Positions 1 through 64,000 of a stretch of 64,000 nucleotides of DNA are shown here, in pieces. Source of the stretch: Puffinus mauretanicus (Eukaryota > Chordata > Aves > Procellariiformes > Procellariidae); assembly GCA_023333565.1 (NCBI GenBank), contig JAJKFH010003354.1:682001-746000 (forward strand). The letters run 5' to 3'. Each line of letters opens with the position of its first letter. Position 1 is the stretch's first letter. The notes under the pieces are model-generated. The model had not been told where the DNA came from. It saw only the letters and a program-made list of their open reading frames with translations, and ran no database searches. A program made the position numbers and the translations under genes.

Positions 1-82
1 TTCAGATGGATGACCAACAGCCTCAATTTTGAGAGGGAAGATGTGGGGTGGGGAGTAAGGAAAGAATTGGAAGGTACCGTAC

Positions 83-13420
<13,338 letters not shown>

Positions 13421-13800
13421 GGTGGTGCGGGGGAGGGAAGAACGGGATGCGGGGGGGCGTCTCTCGGGTCTCTCTCCGCCGGCCGGGGCTGAGGCGAGCC
13501 GGGCGCTGCGGGGCCGCGGGAGCGGGAGAAAATGGAGCCGCCGCCGCCGCCGTGAAGAGACCGCGCCGGGAGGGGGCGGAGCCGCACCGCCCCCGCCCCG
13601 CCCGCGCGCCTGCCACTCACCGCCCCGCACCGCTCGCCATTGGCTCGCCGCGCCGTCGCTAGGGGGCGGGCGCTGCGCCGTGCCGACGGCGCTGCCACCG
13701 TGGTGGGGGCGCGGCGCGCATGCGCGGCGCTGCGCAGGGCTCCCTCCCTCGTTGCCCCCCGCCCCTCCGGGTTTGTGCAGCGCCGAGTACCGCCGGGGTG
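13421..13800 (-). promoter_or_regulatory. GDI2: GDI2 CpG-island promoter and 5'UTR
   Basis: A GC-rich, CpG-dense, TATA-less region immediately upstream of the GDI2 ATG. Visible sites are GC boxes (GGGGGCGGAG at about 13572, CCGCCCC at about 13588-13602, GGGGGCGGGCG at 13662), an inverted CCAAT box (ATTGG at 13639-13643), and a 12-bp palindromic NRF-1-type site CGCGCATGCGCG at 13715-13726. These are the elements expected of a housekeeping promoter. The exact transcription start cannot be read from sequence. Confidence 0.8.
13715..13726. promoter_or_regulatory. Palindromic NRF-1 site
   Basis: CGCGCATGCGCG is a perfect 12-bp palindrome and fits the NRF-1 consensus (YGCGCAYGCGCR). It lies about 300 bp upstream of the GDI2 ATG. 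Confidence 0.65.
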
Positions 13801-13824
13801 TCCTCGGGGGGGGGGGGGCCCACA

Positions 13825-14225
13825 CGTGTGCACGTGCTGCGCGTGCAAAGGGCGCGTGGGCGCCCGATGGGTGTGTGCACGCGTGTGTGCAAGGGTTGTG
13901 CAACGAGCACGTGCAAGTGTGCAAAGGGTGGGTGCACGCGTGTGCAACAGGGACGTGCACGCACATGCGACCAGGACACGCGCACAGCCATGGGTGTGCA
14001 ACGGGTGCCTGCACATGCAATGGGTGCACACGTGTCGGTGCAATGGGCATGTACGTAGCCATGCAATGGGTGTGTGCATGCAATAAGCACGTGCTTGCGT
14101 GCCACACATATGTCCACGCCTGTGCAACATCTATCTGCATGCATGCAATGGCCACATGCGTGCGCTACCTGTGCACGTGCGCACGGGGAGTGTGCACGCG
14201 TGTGCAAGGGGCACGCACACGCTGG
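13825..14225. repeat. GTGCA-rich minisatellite, alternating purine-pyrimidine
   Basis: About 400 bp made of diverged short units such as GTGCAAGGGTGTGCACGCG and GTGCAATGGGTGTGTGCATG. Long runs alternate purine and pyrimidine (TGTGTGCACGCGTGTGTGCA). It sits directly upstream of the GDI2 CpG island. Long open frames across it on both strands are composition artefacts, because few stop triplets occur. Confidence 0.85.
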
Positions 14226-16150
14226 CGCGTGGCCCTGCTGGCTGCTCCTCACGTGGCCGGGGTGGCTCCGACACCGTCAGCACCCCCAGGGCACCGCGGG
14301 CATCAGCGGGTGCAGGGCAGAGCACCCATGGGTGCCCTGCTTGGTACCCACCCAATGGAGCCGGTGCTTTTCCACCGCATCCCAGGGACCACACGAAAGC
14401 ACTTTTAATTATCGCAACGAATGATGATAATTACGGCGTATTTCTACTTCCCAAACGCAGGTTTCACTTCTCGCACACGTCACCTCTCACATTTCCCCGT
14501 TTTCACCCCAAAACACGTGAAGAGGAGTTTTTGCTCTCATTCAGGATCACGCTTGGTGCAGCAAATCCCCCCCGTCCACGGCACAGCACCGACGCAAAGG
14601 AGACAGCGCGTTTTCAAGAAGATTTGGGGTTTTTTTTGCATTTAAGAGATTTTTTTAAATCCTCGCCGCTACCCAGTCTCCACCGCCCACCGCTTCCTTG
14701 AAGCGAGGCAGGAATTTCCCGGCTGTGCGCTGGTTTTAACGCCCCGCAGATCTGCATCCCGCGGAAAAGGAACGAGCCGGGGAGGGAGCACGTACGCAGC
14801 AGCCACGGCAAAGCTGCTTACGCACCTCGGGGCCAGGCTGCGGTGCAACCCGTGGGCGCCGGCGTGGATTAGACACCTGCAAGGCTTAAAACATCTTAAT
14901 TTGATCATACGGCTGCATCCCCCCATGTCTACCAGGACGCACAACGCGGAGGGCAGCACGCCGGCGCCGATGGAGAACCGGGTGAAGCTCCACCACGCAG
15001 CTGAAACCTCGCCGTGGTGGCTCGGATGGGGAGCAGAGTGGCTCCTTTTAAACGGTTTTAATATTTGGAGGAGCAAAGCACGGAGAGATGAAGGTGGCTG
15101 CGCGGCCCCGGGGGGATCGGACCTGTCAGCCTCCAGGCGCCACAGGTGAAGCTGCTCATCGATGGACCGAATATTCCCTGCTCCGTACGGGCTGGGCTCT
15201 GCCTCTTGCACCAAGCTCGGTCACACCCAGGTAAGAAAAAAAGTAAAATCTTTCCAGGTGTTGGTGAAGGCTCGGTGGTGCAGAGCGCTCAGTGGGAGAG
15301 CACACAAGGAGGAAGCAACGCCGACAGCGAGACAGGCAGCGAGGTGGTGACATTATCTGGTGGTGACCAGGAACCGGGACAAACCTCCTTCTGTGCCAAG
15401 CGATGCACAGAAACACCCACGAGTGGGTGGCAGCGTTGGGTCCTTCAGGGATGCCTCTTTCTGGTGCTCAAGCAGCAGGCGCAAGTTTTCTACATCCATG
15501 AGCATCAGACAACCATCGATCTGCGTTAGCCACCACCACGAATCCCCGTCGGACAAGTCAGCGACGCACAAGCAGCTTGGGATGGGACAGATGGGTTTGT
15601 TGGCAGCTGCAGGTTGGCTTGAGGACTCGAGCGATGCCTGTACCTGCAGTGAAATGTTGAGACTGGCCGAGATGGAGGATGAGCAGGAAGGTCTAGCTGT
15701 GGAAGCAGCAGAAGGCAGAAGAGATGGCAAAACAGTTGGTGGTGATGCACCATGGTCAGCAGGTCCTCAAGCTCTTGGCTCATTGTCTACTATCAGCTAA
15801 TTGGGATACCAGGGTTGAGGGACAACAGCCAGAGAGTGAATCCTCGTAAGTCACAGAGAAGGGGGACAGGATAGAGTGAGAAACACCGCCAGCTCCTAGG
15901 AGGGACAAAAGGGCACATCCAAAACCGATACATGGTCACCAACCTAAGAAAAGCCCAGGAGACATGATGAGATGCAATAGCTGCAGTCCCTCGTCCTCAT
16001 CGTCATCGCAAGGAAACCCGGCTAGACCAGCCAGGCATGCGTATCTTGGTGCTTGTGAGTTTGGGGGATGTGTGATGGTGCAACCACCAGAGCAACGTCA
16101 ATTTTATTTAAAACCAAAATGCCTTCCCTTTCGGTAAGGTCTCTGACAGT
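14226..16150. other. Intergenic DNA between ANKRD16 and GDI2
   Basis: Single-copy-looking sequence upstream of GDI2 and downstream of ANKRD16. No exon, RNA gene or transposon recognised. Short open frames here have no family resemblance that I can see. Confidence 0.7.
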
Positions 16151-16152
16151 CT

Positions 16153-16445
16153 ATTTCATAGACTCCATTTAGGTTGCAGAAGACCTTTAAGATCATCAAG
16201 TCCAACCACTAACCTAACACTGCCAAGTCCACCACTAACCCATGTCCCTAAGCGCCTCATCTACACGTCTTCTAAATACCTCCAGGGATGGTGACTCAAC
16301 CACTTCCCTGGGCAGCCTGTTCCAGTGCTTGACAACCCTTTCAGTGAAGACATTTTTCCTAATATCCAATCTAAACCTCCCCTGGCGCAACTTGAGGCTT
16401 GATTTCCTACCCATCCAAATGCTTCTACTTACCCTGACTGTATCT
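16153..16445 (-). mobile_element. CR1 LINE 3' fragment
   Basis: Antisense CR1 tail. In plus orientation it reads GACCTTTAAGATCATCAAGT, then CCTAACACTGCCAAGTCC, then CCCATGTCCCTAAGCGCC and CCTCCAGGGATGGTGACTC, the reverse complement of the standard avian CR1 3' region. 5'-truncated, with no intact reading frame. It lies between the ANKRD16 3' end and GDI2. Confidence 0.92.
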
Positions 16446-16975
16446 CAGCCACATCCTACAAGACGAAGGCACTAGGTCTTCTCCTCCGTGGCTGCAGGAC
16501 CAGGAATGTTTGCAGGACCCCCGGCAAGCGCTGGTGCCAAGGGTGGAAGAGGTGGCGTAACAGGACAGCGCTGAAGCCGTGTGCCGGCTGCTGGGCTCTG
16601 CTCCAAGCTGCCTTCAGCACCGCGTGGCACGGAGCCCGGCTCCTGGGCTTCCTCCCCCGGGGACCAGGCGCCCGCACCGTCCCTCCATGTGAGACGTCTG
16701 CCGGGAACGCGACGGGGGTTTGCACACACACACAGTCTAGCGCTGCCGAGCTCTCCTCAGCATTTTGCAGCACGCTCCTGTGGACACAAAGGTGTCCTGA
16801 CCCCTTGCTCCCACCTTGCAGCAAGTAAGGAACAGCAAAAACAGCAAGACAGACAACAAGGGCTCTTCCCCGGGCTAATTTTGCAGTCGTAAAGCTGAAT
16901 CCACGTTCCTTTTCTAAAGTCCTTTTGTACCGGATCATCTGTGACAACAACAGCCAGTTTGTTTCCGTACATCTT

Positions 16976-16981
16976 TTTATT
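16976..16981 (-). terminator. ANKRD16: Candidate ANKRD16 polyadenylation signal
   Basis: AATAAA on the minus strand (TTTATT on plus), about 2.1 kb past the ANKRD16 stop. It is followed on that strand by a GU-rich stretch (TGGCTGTTGTTGT) about 25-40 nt downstream, the usual arrangement. No AATAAA was seen closer to the stop codon. A second AATAAA lies at 16103-16108. Confidence 0.45.
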
Positions 16982-19066
16982 GCCTGAAGGGCAGATTTAA
17001 AAGAAGGGTAAATAAAAGACAGTGCTGGAGATGTGCCATTACGCCTCGCTTTTGGACGGGAGCACAGCGCCTGAGCTCCCCGTGCCAGGCGGACAGGTCC
17101 TCTGCTGCTGTCCAGAAGCCTTCAGAAATCATAAAGCACCTTCAAAATAATACAAATTCCCTTTTGTGTTTTCAAGATGTTTGCCATGGCCAGGAAAGCT
17201 AGAGACAGACATTTGAAAACATTCTCACTTGCTTTCTAATAAAAGCTTAGACTCACAAGTAACCTGAGCTCGTCAGCAGGGATATTAGGAGGAAACAGCT
17301 ATTTCATGGTTTGCTAAAATCATGAAAAGTGGGAATGAAGCAGCCCCTTGCATTTACCAGTATTGCTGTATGGAGGCCAGGGCCAGACTTATAGAAGCAT
17401 TCAGGATCTTTAGAGGAATAAACCCACTTCCTCGCCTGCCCAGGGGCTGATACAGCTCCCATCACCCTGCACCCTTAGCGCCTTCCAGCATTAATTCGTT
17501 TTTCCTCCCTGGCAAAGAAGAATCTCCTTCACAGATGGAGAAACAAAACACAGGAAGACTGGCAAAAAGCAGGTCTTTGCAGGCATGTTTGGAAGAGTCT
17601 TAAGATGCTACCGAGCTCTGCTTCTCCCCATCTTGCAAGCTATCAGCCCCCTCTCGTAGCCCTCACAAATGATCTTTGTGAGCGTGCCGCCTCTCCTGCA
17701 ACGCGAGCCGGCGGAGGGGAGGAGGCCCTAACCCTGCTGCAAAGAATGCTTAACTCGAGAGGAGCTGTTGTCGCCCTGGCTTAGGATCGTCACAGCAAAT
17801 TCTGCTCCAGGGACCGCAGGGTGGGAATTTCTCACTCAAACAGAGCTCAGCATCGTCTTAAACCCACCCGGGAGCACGTGGGTCGCGCATCAAGTCATGA
17901 CGTGAGCACCATGGCTTGGGCAGAGCAAAACCTACCTCGCTCGCTCAGTTATATATATGAGAGTCCTATCTGATTTTTAGCATCTGCCATCACCAAAACC
18001 ACAGAATCCCGTTGTTTTTTACGTCTTGACGTTACATATAGACAGGGCCGTGCCATGTTTTTATGCAAAACCAAATTTATAATTCCAGATGGATACAAAT
18101 AAACCGAACAGCTACAGTAGCTCTTACCTTTATGTGTATTCCAGGCTGTTAGAGACTTACTGGCTACATTAAATATTAAGCCATTTCCCTATACACTTCA
18201 AAGAGCAGATTTTTTTTTTTTTTAAAGTGGTGAGAAGTGCCAAGCAAGACTGTCTGGAATAACAAAGACCTCGTTCTTAGTCTGATCCAAAGACCCTTGA
18301 TGTCATCACAAGGTTGAGGTCTTTCTATTGATTTCAGCAGGCTTTGGGACCACCTTGGGCCACAAAAAGGACATAAGAGGTTGATGCAGCTTGAAGACTC
18401 CCTGCACTTGTCCTCTGCAGCTCAAATCTGATGAAGGAAGAGTCACCAAGGGCTTGCTTATTCTGCACCGCACTCAGCCTCTCTCAGGGGCTATTGAAAG
18501 AGGTGGCCACTTAAAGCAACTTAAGAGATTAGTGGAGAGCAGGTCCATTGAAAGCTATAAAAATCAACAATCCAGGTGTATCTCCTCCTTCAGGATGAAC
18601 ACTGCATGGAAACATCCCAGCAAGAGCTAGGCAGGCTCCAGGGGGTTCAAGCCATGCAGGTCCCCAGAGGTCATCTAGCAGCGGCCCATGGGGCATCCTC
18701 CTTGGATACTTCAGGGAGCCGCAGCCTCAGCTGTCTGGATGTGCTGGGTGCTGCACAAGAAGAGGTGAAGTTCAGCCCTGAAATTTGGAAGTGGAAGAAG
18801 AGCAGCCATGTATTTACAAGGATGGGATCGGTAGAGGAATGTGACAGCCCAGACCCATTATGTCCATTATCTTTTTGAGATAATCCTATTTAAAATATGT
18901 TTTCTTCTAAACATATTTCCCAAGTGTCAAGCTTGGTTTCTCTCCTAAATCCTTGGGCAAAAATTCCATCATTTTAAACAGGTGTGTGCCTAAATCTGAA
19001 TAGTTATTAGTGATAACTAACATACCACGCTGAAATTAAATGTGTTTCTCTTTTTCCCATTACGTC
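16982..19066 (-). other. ANKRD16: Probable ANKRD16 3'UTR and downstream sequence
   Basis: About 2.1 kb between the ANKRD16 stop codon and the best candidate polyadenylation signal. It contains a short homopolymer T tract near 18.21 kb and no recognisable exon or LINE. Calling it UTR depends on the poly(A) choice. Confidence 0.4.
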
Positions 19067-36640
<17,574 letters not shown>

Positions 36641-36732
36641 GCCACATTTCCCTCCCCTCAGCCCACGTCGCGCCGGGTCCCCGCGCAGGGCATTCCCCGG
36701 CGGTAAGAACCCACCCGCGCTCTGCTGGGGTT

Positions 36733-36746
36733 GCGTGACGTCACGC
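36733..36746. promoter_or_regulatory. Perfect palindromic CRE (CREB/ATF site)
   Basis: GCGTGACGTCACGC is a 14-bp perfect palindrome containing the full CRE octamer. A one-mismatch CRE follows 30 bp downstream, at 36766. Confidence 0.8.
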
Positions 36747-36993
36747 GCGGCGATACGCGGCAGCGTGATGTCACTCCCGGGGTAGAGGGGGTGACGGTAA
36801 ACAAACTCCGGGAACATTTCTCTCGGCCCCAACAGCGTTATCCCCACCCCCTCGGGCTCGTCCGAACCCGGAAGAGCTTCGCCATTGGGCAGCGCCGGGT
36901 CCCTAGGCGTTCTCTGATTGGTCGGCGGGGTGAGGCGGGACTGGGGGAATCGCGCGCGGAGCGTAGAGGCGGGTCCGAGCGCGTCGGGAGCGG

Positions 36994-36995
36994 AG
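36994..36995 (+). other. FBH1: Best candidate donor ending FBH1 exon 1 and supplying the A of the start codon
   Basis: FBH1 exon 2 begins with TG in frame with MKRFKKTHLT, so the previous exon must end in A for a start codon. GAGCGGA|GTGAGC, with the exon ending at 36994 inside the CpG island, does this and gives GCGG-ATG-A across the junction. Alternatives ending in A are GCGGA|GTAAGT at 39485 and TTTCAA|GTAAGG at 39662. Chosen for its position in the promoter island. Confidence 0.45.
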
Positions 36996-37021
36996 TGAGC
37001 ACCGCGGGGGGGGGGCGGGCC

Positions 37022-38420
37022 ATAGCAACGGGGGTCCCTTGGCAACGGGGGGGAGCGAGCAGGGGGGCCCTTGGCTGAGAAGGGGTTAGAGAAGGGACCC
37101 CCTTTGCATTGGGGGGGCCTTTGGCAATTGGGGGGGGACCCTTGGTAATGGGGGGGGCCTTGGTAATGGGCGGGCTCCTTGGCAATGGGGGGGGCCTTGG
37201 CAAAGGGGGGGGCCTTGGCAAAGGGGGGGGCCTTTGGCAATTGGGGGGGGCCTTTGGCAATTGGGGGGAGACCCTTGGCAATGGGGGGGGGGCTTGGTAA
37301 TGGGCGGGCTCCTTGGCAATGGTGGGGGACCCATGGCATTGAGGGGGGGACCCTTGGCAATGGGAGGGGCCTTGGTAATGGGCGGGCTCCTTGGCAATGG
37401 TGGGGGACCCTTGGCATTGAGGGGGGGGTTCCTTGGCATTGGGGGGGGGCCCTAGTAATGGGTGAATTCCTTGGCATTGGGGGGGGGGCCCTTGGTAATG
37501 GGTGGACTCCTTGGCAATGGGGGGACCCTTGGCAATGGGGAGGGCCTTTGGGAATTGGGGGGAGACCCTTGGCATTAAGGGGGGGTTTCCTTGGCAATGG
37601 GAGGGGCCTTGGTAATGGGTGAGCTCCTTGGCATTGGGGGGGAGCCCTTGGCAATGGGGGGAGCCCTTGGCAATGGGGAGGGGCTTTGGCAGTGGGGGGA
37701 GTCTCTGGCAATTGGGGGGAGACCCTTGGCATTGAGGGGGGATCCTTGGCAATGGGGGGGGGCTTGGTAATGGGTGAGCTCCTTGGCATTGGGGGGGGGC
37801 CCTTAGCAATGGGGGGGGGGCTTGGTAATGGGCGGGCTCCTTGGCAATGTGGGGGGACCCTTGGCGATGGGGGGGGGCTTGGCAATGGGGGGGACCTTTG
37901 GCAATTGCGAGGAGACCCTTGGCATTAAGGGGGGGACCCTTGGCAATGGGGGAGGCCTTGGTAATGGGTGAGCTCCTTGGCATTGAGGGGGGGGGGCTTG
38001 GCAATGGGAGGGGAACCCTTTGTAATGGGGGGGCCTTGGTAATGGGGTGGGGGCTTTGGCAATTGGGAGGAGACCCTTGGCATTAAGGGGGGGCTCTTGG
38101 CAATGGGGGGGGCTTGGCAATGGAGGGGGTCTTTGGCAATTAGGGGGAGACCCTTGGCATTAAGGAGGGGCTCTTGGCAATGGCGGGGGCTTGGCAATAG
38201 GGGGGGTCTTTGGCAATTGGGGGGAGACCCTTGGCATTAAGGGGGTGATCCTTGGCAATGGGGGGGGCCTTGGTAACGGGTGGACTCCTTGGCACTGGGG
38301 AGGGCTTGGCGTAGGGGGGGCACTTGGCAATGGGGGGCTTTGGCAATGGGGGCCGCAAAGGAGGAGAGCCCTTGGATATCGAGGCGGCAGGCCGGGGGCA
38401 GGGGCTGGCAATGGGGGGGC
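37022..38420 (+). repeat. G-run minisatellite, about 19-bp unit, in FBH1 intron 1
   Basis: About 1.4 kb of units of the form CCTTGGCAATGGGGGGGG, 17-21 bp, roughly 60-70 copies, with variants TTGGTAATGGGCGGGCTCC and TTTGGCAATTGGGGGGAGACC. Nearly every unit has a run of 5-10 G on the plus strand. The long proline-rich frames on the minus strand (up to about 420 codons) come from the C-run composition and are not genes. The last clear units are at about 38350 and 38405. Confidence 0.94.
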
Positions 38421-39107
38421 TCTTCTAGGCCAGTGTGGGGCTGCCCCACGGGGGGCCTGGGCTGCCGGGGGTCTCTCCAGGTGGGCACCATGCGGGGGGG
38501 CTCAAGGCCAGTGCATCCGTGTGGGGAAGGGGTTTGGAAACAACGTGCCGGGGGGGACAGGAGCAGCTCCAACCTTCTTCTCCCAAATATTTATTGTCCT
38601 CACGGATTCTCTGCGGCTGCTGCTCATGGCTGATCCTTTCGCTTCACAGCTGGAGTGTCTTGTGACTGACGAGCTCCGCTCCCCGTCACGTTCCTTGCGT
38701 GATCAAAGCCATAAACCGTGACGCGCGACGCAACCTTTGCTCAGCACTTGTGTCTCTGCTGCTGTCGCCAATGGAAAATCTTGGGAAAAGGGAGAAAAGA
38801 TGAATGCAGGTGAAGCCTGAGCGGGTCATCTTCTTCCATTGGGTTTTTGGACTTGAACCCTGTGCCGTAGTCCTGGCACATCGGGGGTTTTGCAGTCTTG
38901 GAGAGCAGAGGTTTTGCCCCCAATCCTATATCCAATCTCACATGAGACCTTTCGGTGTCCGACAGCTCCAGGAATGGGCATAGAGCCGGTACCTCGGCTC
39001 TGACATTTGCCGGGACTGTGTGCTTAAGAGAACTGGGGTGCTTCAATCATTCGTGCTGTTTAATCCGAAAAACTTTTCAATTTCAAGTGAGAAATACCTT
39101 TTTTAAG
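38421..39107. other. FBH1: FBH1 intron 1, unique sequence
   Basis: Non-repetitive sequence between the G-run array and a CR1 tail. Nothing recognised. Confidence 0.6.
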
Positions 39108-39224
39108 CAGAATCCTAGAATAGAATCATAGGATCATTTAGGTTGGAAAAGACCCTTAGGATTGAGTCCAACCGTAAACCTAACACTGCCAAGTCCACCA
39201 CTAAACCACGTCCCTAAGTGCCAC
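39108..39224 (-). mobile_element. CR1 LINE 3' tail
   Basis: Antisense CR1 end: TAGAATCATAGGATCATTTA, then GGTTGGAAAAGACCCTTAGG and CCTAACACTGCCAAGTCC. Only the terminal 117 bp or so remain. It lies in FBH1 intron 1. Confidence 0.93.
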
Positions 39225-40281
39225 GGGACTGTCTTGCATTGCTTTTTTTCTTCTGCTTGCCTTGCTTGCCGTGTTTTGAGGAACGTGGGATTTTAGAAAA
39301 CAGCCTCCCCAGGGAGCTCAGCGGGTGCTTTTAATGCCGCTCTGTTGAGCTGACGTGGATGAAAAGGAGGAAGCAGCGTAGTGAAAAAAACTGACCCTTG
39401 GATCCTGCTGTACGAGATCAGCTGGTTACTTTCGTGGCTGCCGTAAACATATTAGAGGAGTTTATCCTCTACAGCACAGTGCGGAGTAAGTGAAACCGCA
39501 CGAGCAGTGTTTTGCTGATAATTCTCATACTGGAAGGAAGCCCATCCTGTGCTGTGATTTCGGGTTTCTCGTGAGCATTTTCGGTAGAAGCAAATTGTGT
39601 TGTTTGTACTTTTTCTGCTGGCCGTCCTGCCTACGGAAGAGAGGAGCTCGTGCAGATTTCAAGTAAGGTTTTCTTAAAATAACTTCAGATAGTTTTGTGC
39701 TGCTTCTTAACCGTCCTTCTCGTGGGGAAGAGCTGTGCTGCGAGTGGGTTTTGTTTCCTCCTTAATGGAGGATCCCAGCTCGGGTCTGTTTACGAGAGGC
39801 TCTGACCTTCCCCAGGTGAGTCACTTTGTCTCTCGCGGGGGGGTTTTGCAGTTCAGCCTCCGCAGGCTTCCTCATCATCCTCGTCATCCTCCTAATGATA
39901 TTTTGCATTTACACAAATCTCTTTCCTCCGTGTTACGGTATTATTGAGAAAGCCGCAAGACTTACATGGATTCTGATTTTACATCATTCTTTTTTGTTCC
40001 AAAGCCTCGTACAACGCAGGAGTGGGGACCTGGGCTGAAGTCGCTGTTGCAGTGACTGCATTGACACGATGCTTTGCCCTCCTTAGCAGCTCGCCAGAGC
40101 GTTGTACAAGCTTCTGCTATGATTTATTCAGAGAAACTCCTGGCTGAAACACTGGGACTGTCCTATAAAATTTCTGAAAAGAAACTGTGTACTTATGCCT
40201 CTGTTAAAGGCATGGACTGTATATTGTTGTTTGCTAACAGTTTGGTTTTGGGGTCTGTTTTTTCGCATGTTGGCAACGCAG

Positions 40282-63726
<23,445 letters not shown>

Positions 63727-64000
63727 GTAAAGCCAAGCTGTGTCTTTGATAGAGGATGAAATTCAGGTCTTTTTTCAATCCAGCTTCAGTGCTGAATCCA
63801 CCTCGTTCTGCAAAAAAGCTACATTTGGATCAAGTCGGTCTTTTAGGGAGAAAGGAAGTTGAACAGCAGCTTTTGGGGTACATCTGGGACTCCAGGTGGA
63901 GTTCAGTGCCACCAAAGGATTGTTCAATGTGACTTTGCTAGAGGCAAATACAGCTTTGGACACAATATTTCCTGCAGCTGGAAAGCCCTAGGACTTTATC

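Noticed and set aside
39765..39815. ATG followed by 17 codons and a CAG|GTGAGT donor as FBH1 first coding exon
   Set aside because: Joining it to exon 2 gives an immediate TGA, and phases do not match. It could be a noncoding alternative exon only.
40074..40281. Upstream in-frame extension of FBH1 exon 2
   Set aside because: The sequence before 40282 has a branch-like GCTAAC, a T-rich tract and a terminal CAG, and no similarity to FBH1. It looks like intron.

Overview
This is a stretch of vertebrate nuclear genome, almost certainly from a bird. The genes have many short exons with GT-AG introns, the dispersed repeats are CR1 LINEs with the avian-type 3' end (repeated ATTCTATGATTCT-like octamers), and the promoters are CpG islands. 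Gene content and order match the vertebrate block GDI2 - ANKRD16 - FBH1 (FBXO18), which lies next to IL15RA/IL2RA in human 10p15. I see no prokaryotic, viral or mobile-operon content and no sign of a novel multi-gene system. The unusual material is in the repeats around the promoters and in a few residue changes.

Layout. (1) 1-13420, minus strand: the first seven coding exons (273 codons) of GDI2, a Rab GDP-dissociation inhibitor. The rest lies to the left of the window. Its CpG-island promoter is at about 13.42-13.80 kb, with a GTGCA-rich repeat just upstream. (2) 13.8-17.0 kb: intergenic, with one antisense CR1 tail. (3) 16.97-about 36.9 kb, minus strand: ANKRD16, complete, with seven coding exons that splice to a 370-residue ankyrin protein. 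A clear acceptor just before the ATG implies a further 5' noncoding exon. (4) 36.64-37.02 kb: a CpG-rich, probably bidirectional promoter with a perfect palindromic CRE, CCAAT and ETS motifs, serving ANKRD16 (leftward) and FBH1 (rightward). Two different tandem arrays flank it: a roughly 28-bp pyrimidine/purine array at 35.02-36.63 kb and a G-run array of roughly 19 bp at 37.02-38.42 kb. (5) 36.99-64.0 kb, plus strand: FBH1, an F-box UvrD-type DNA helicase. Sixteen coding exons (862 complete codons) carry the PIP box, F-box and helicase motifs I to IV. The last helicase motifs lie to the right of the window.

All exon boundaries were placed by hand from consensus splice sites. Reading frame is continuous across every junction, so the three open gene models support themselves: GDI2 819 nt, ANKRD16 1113 nt including stop, FBH1 2587 nt.

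The three genes are neighbours and not a pathway: vesicle traffic (GDI2), protection of alanyl-tRNA synthetase fidelity (ANKRD16), and replication-fork/recombination control (FBH1). Shared regulation is suggested only for ANKRD16 and FBH1, through the common promoter.
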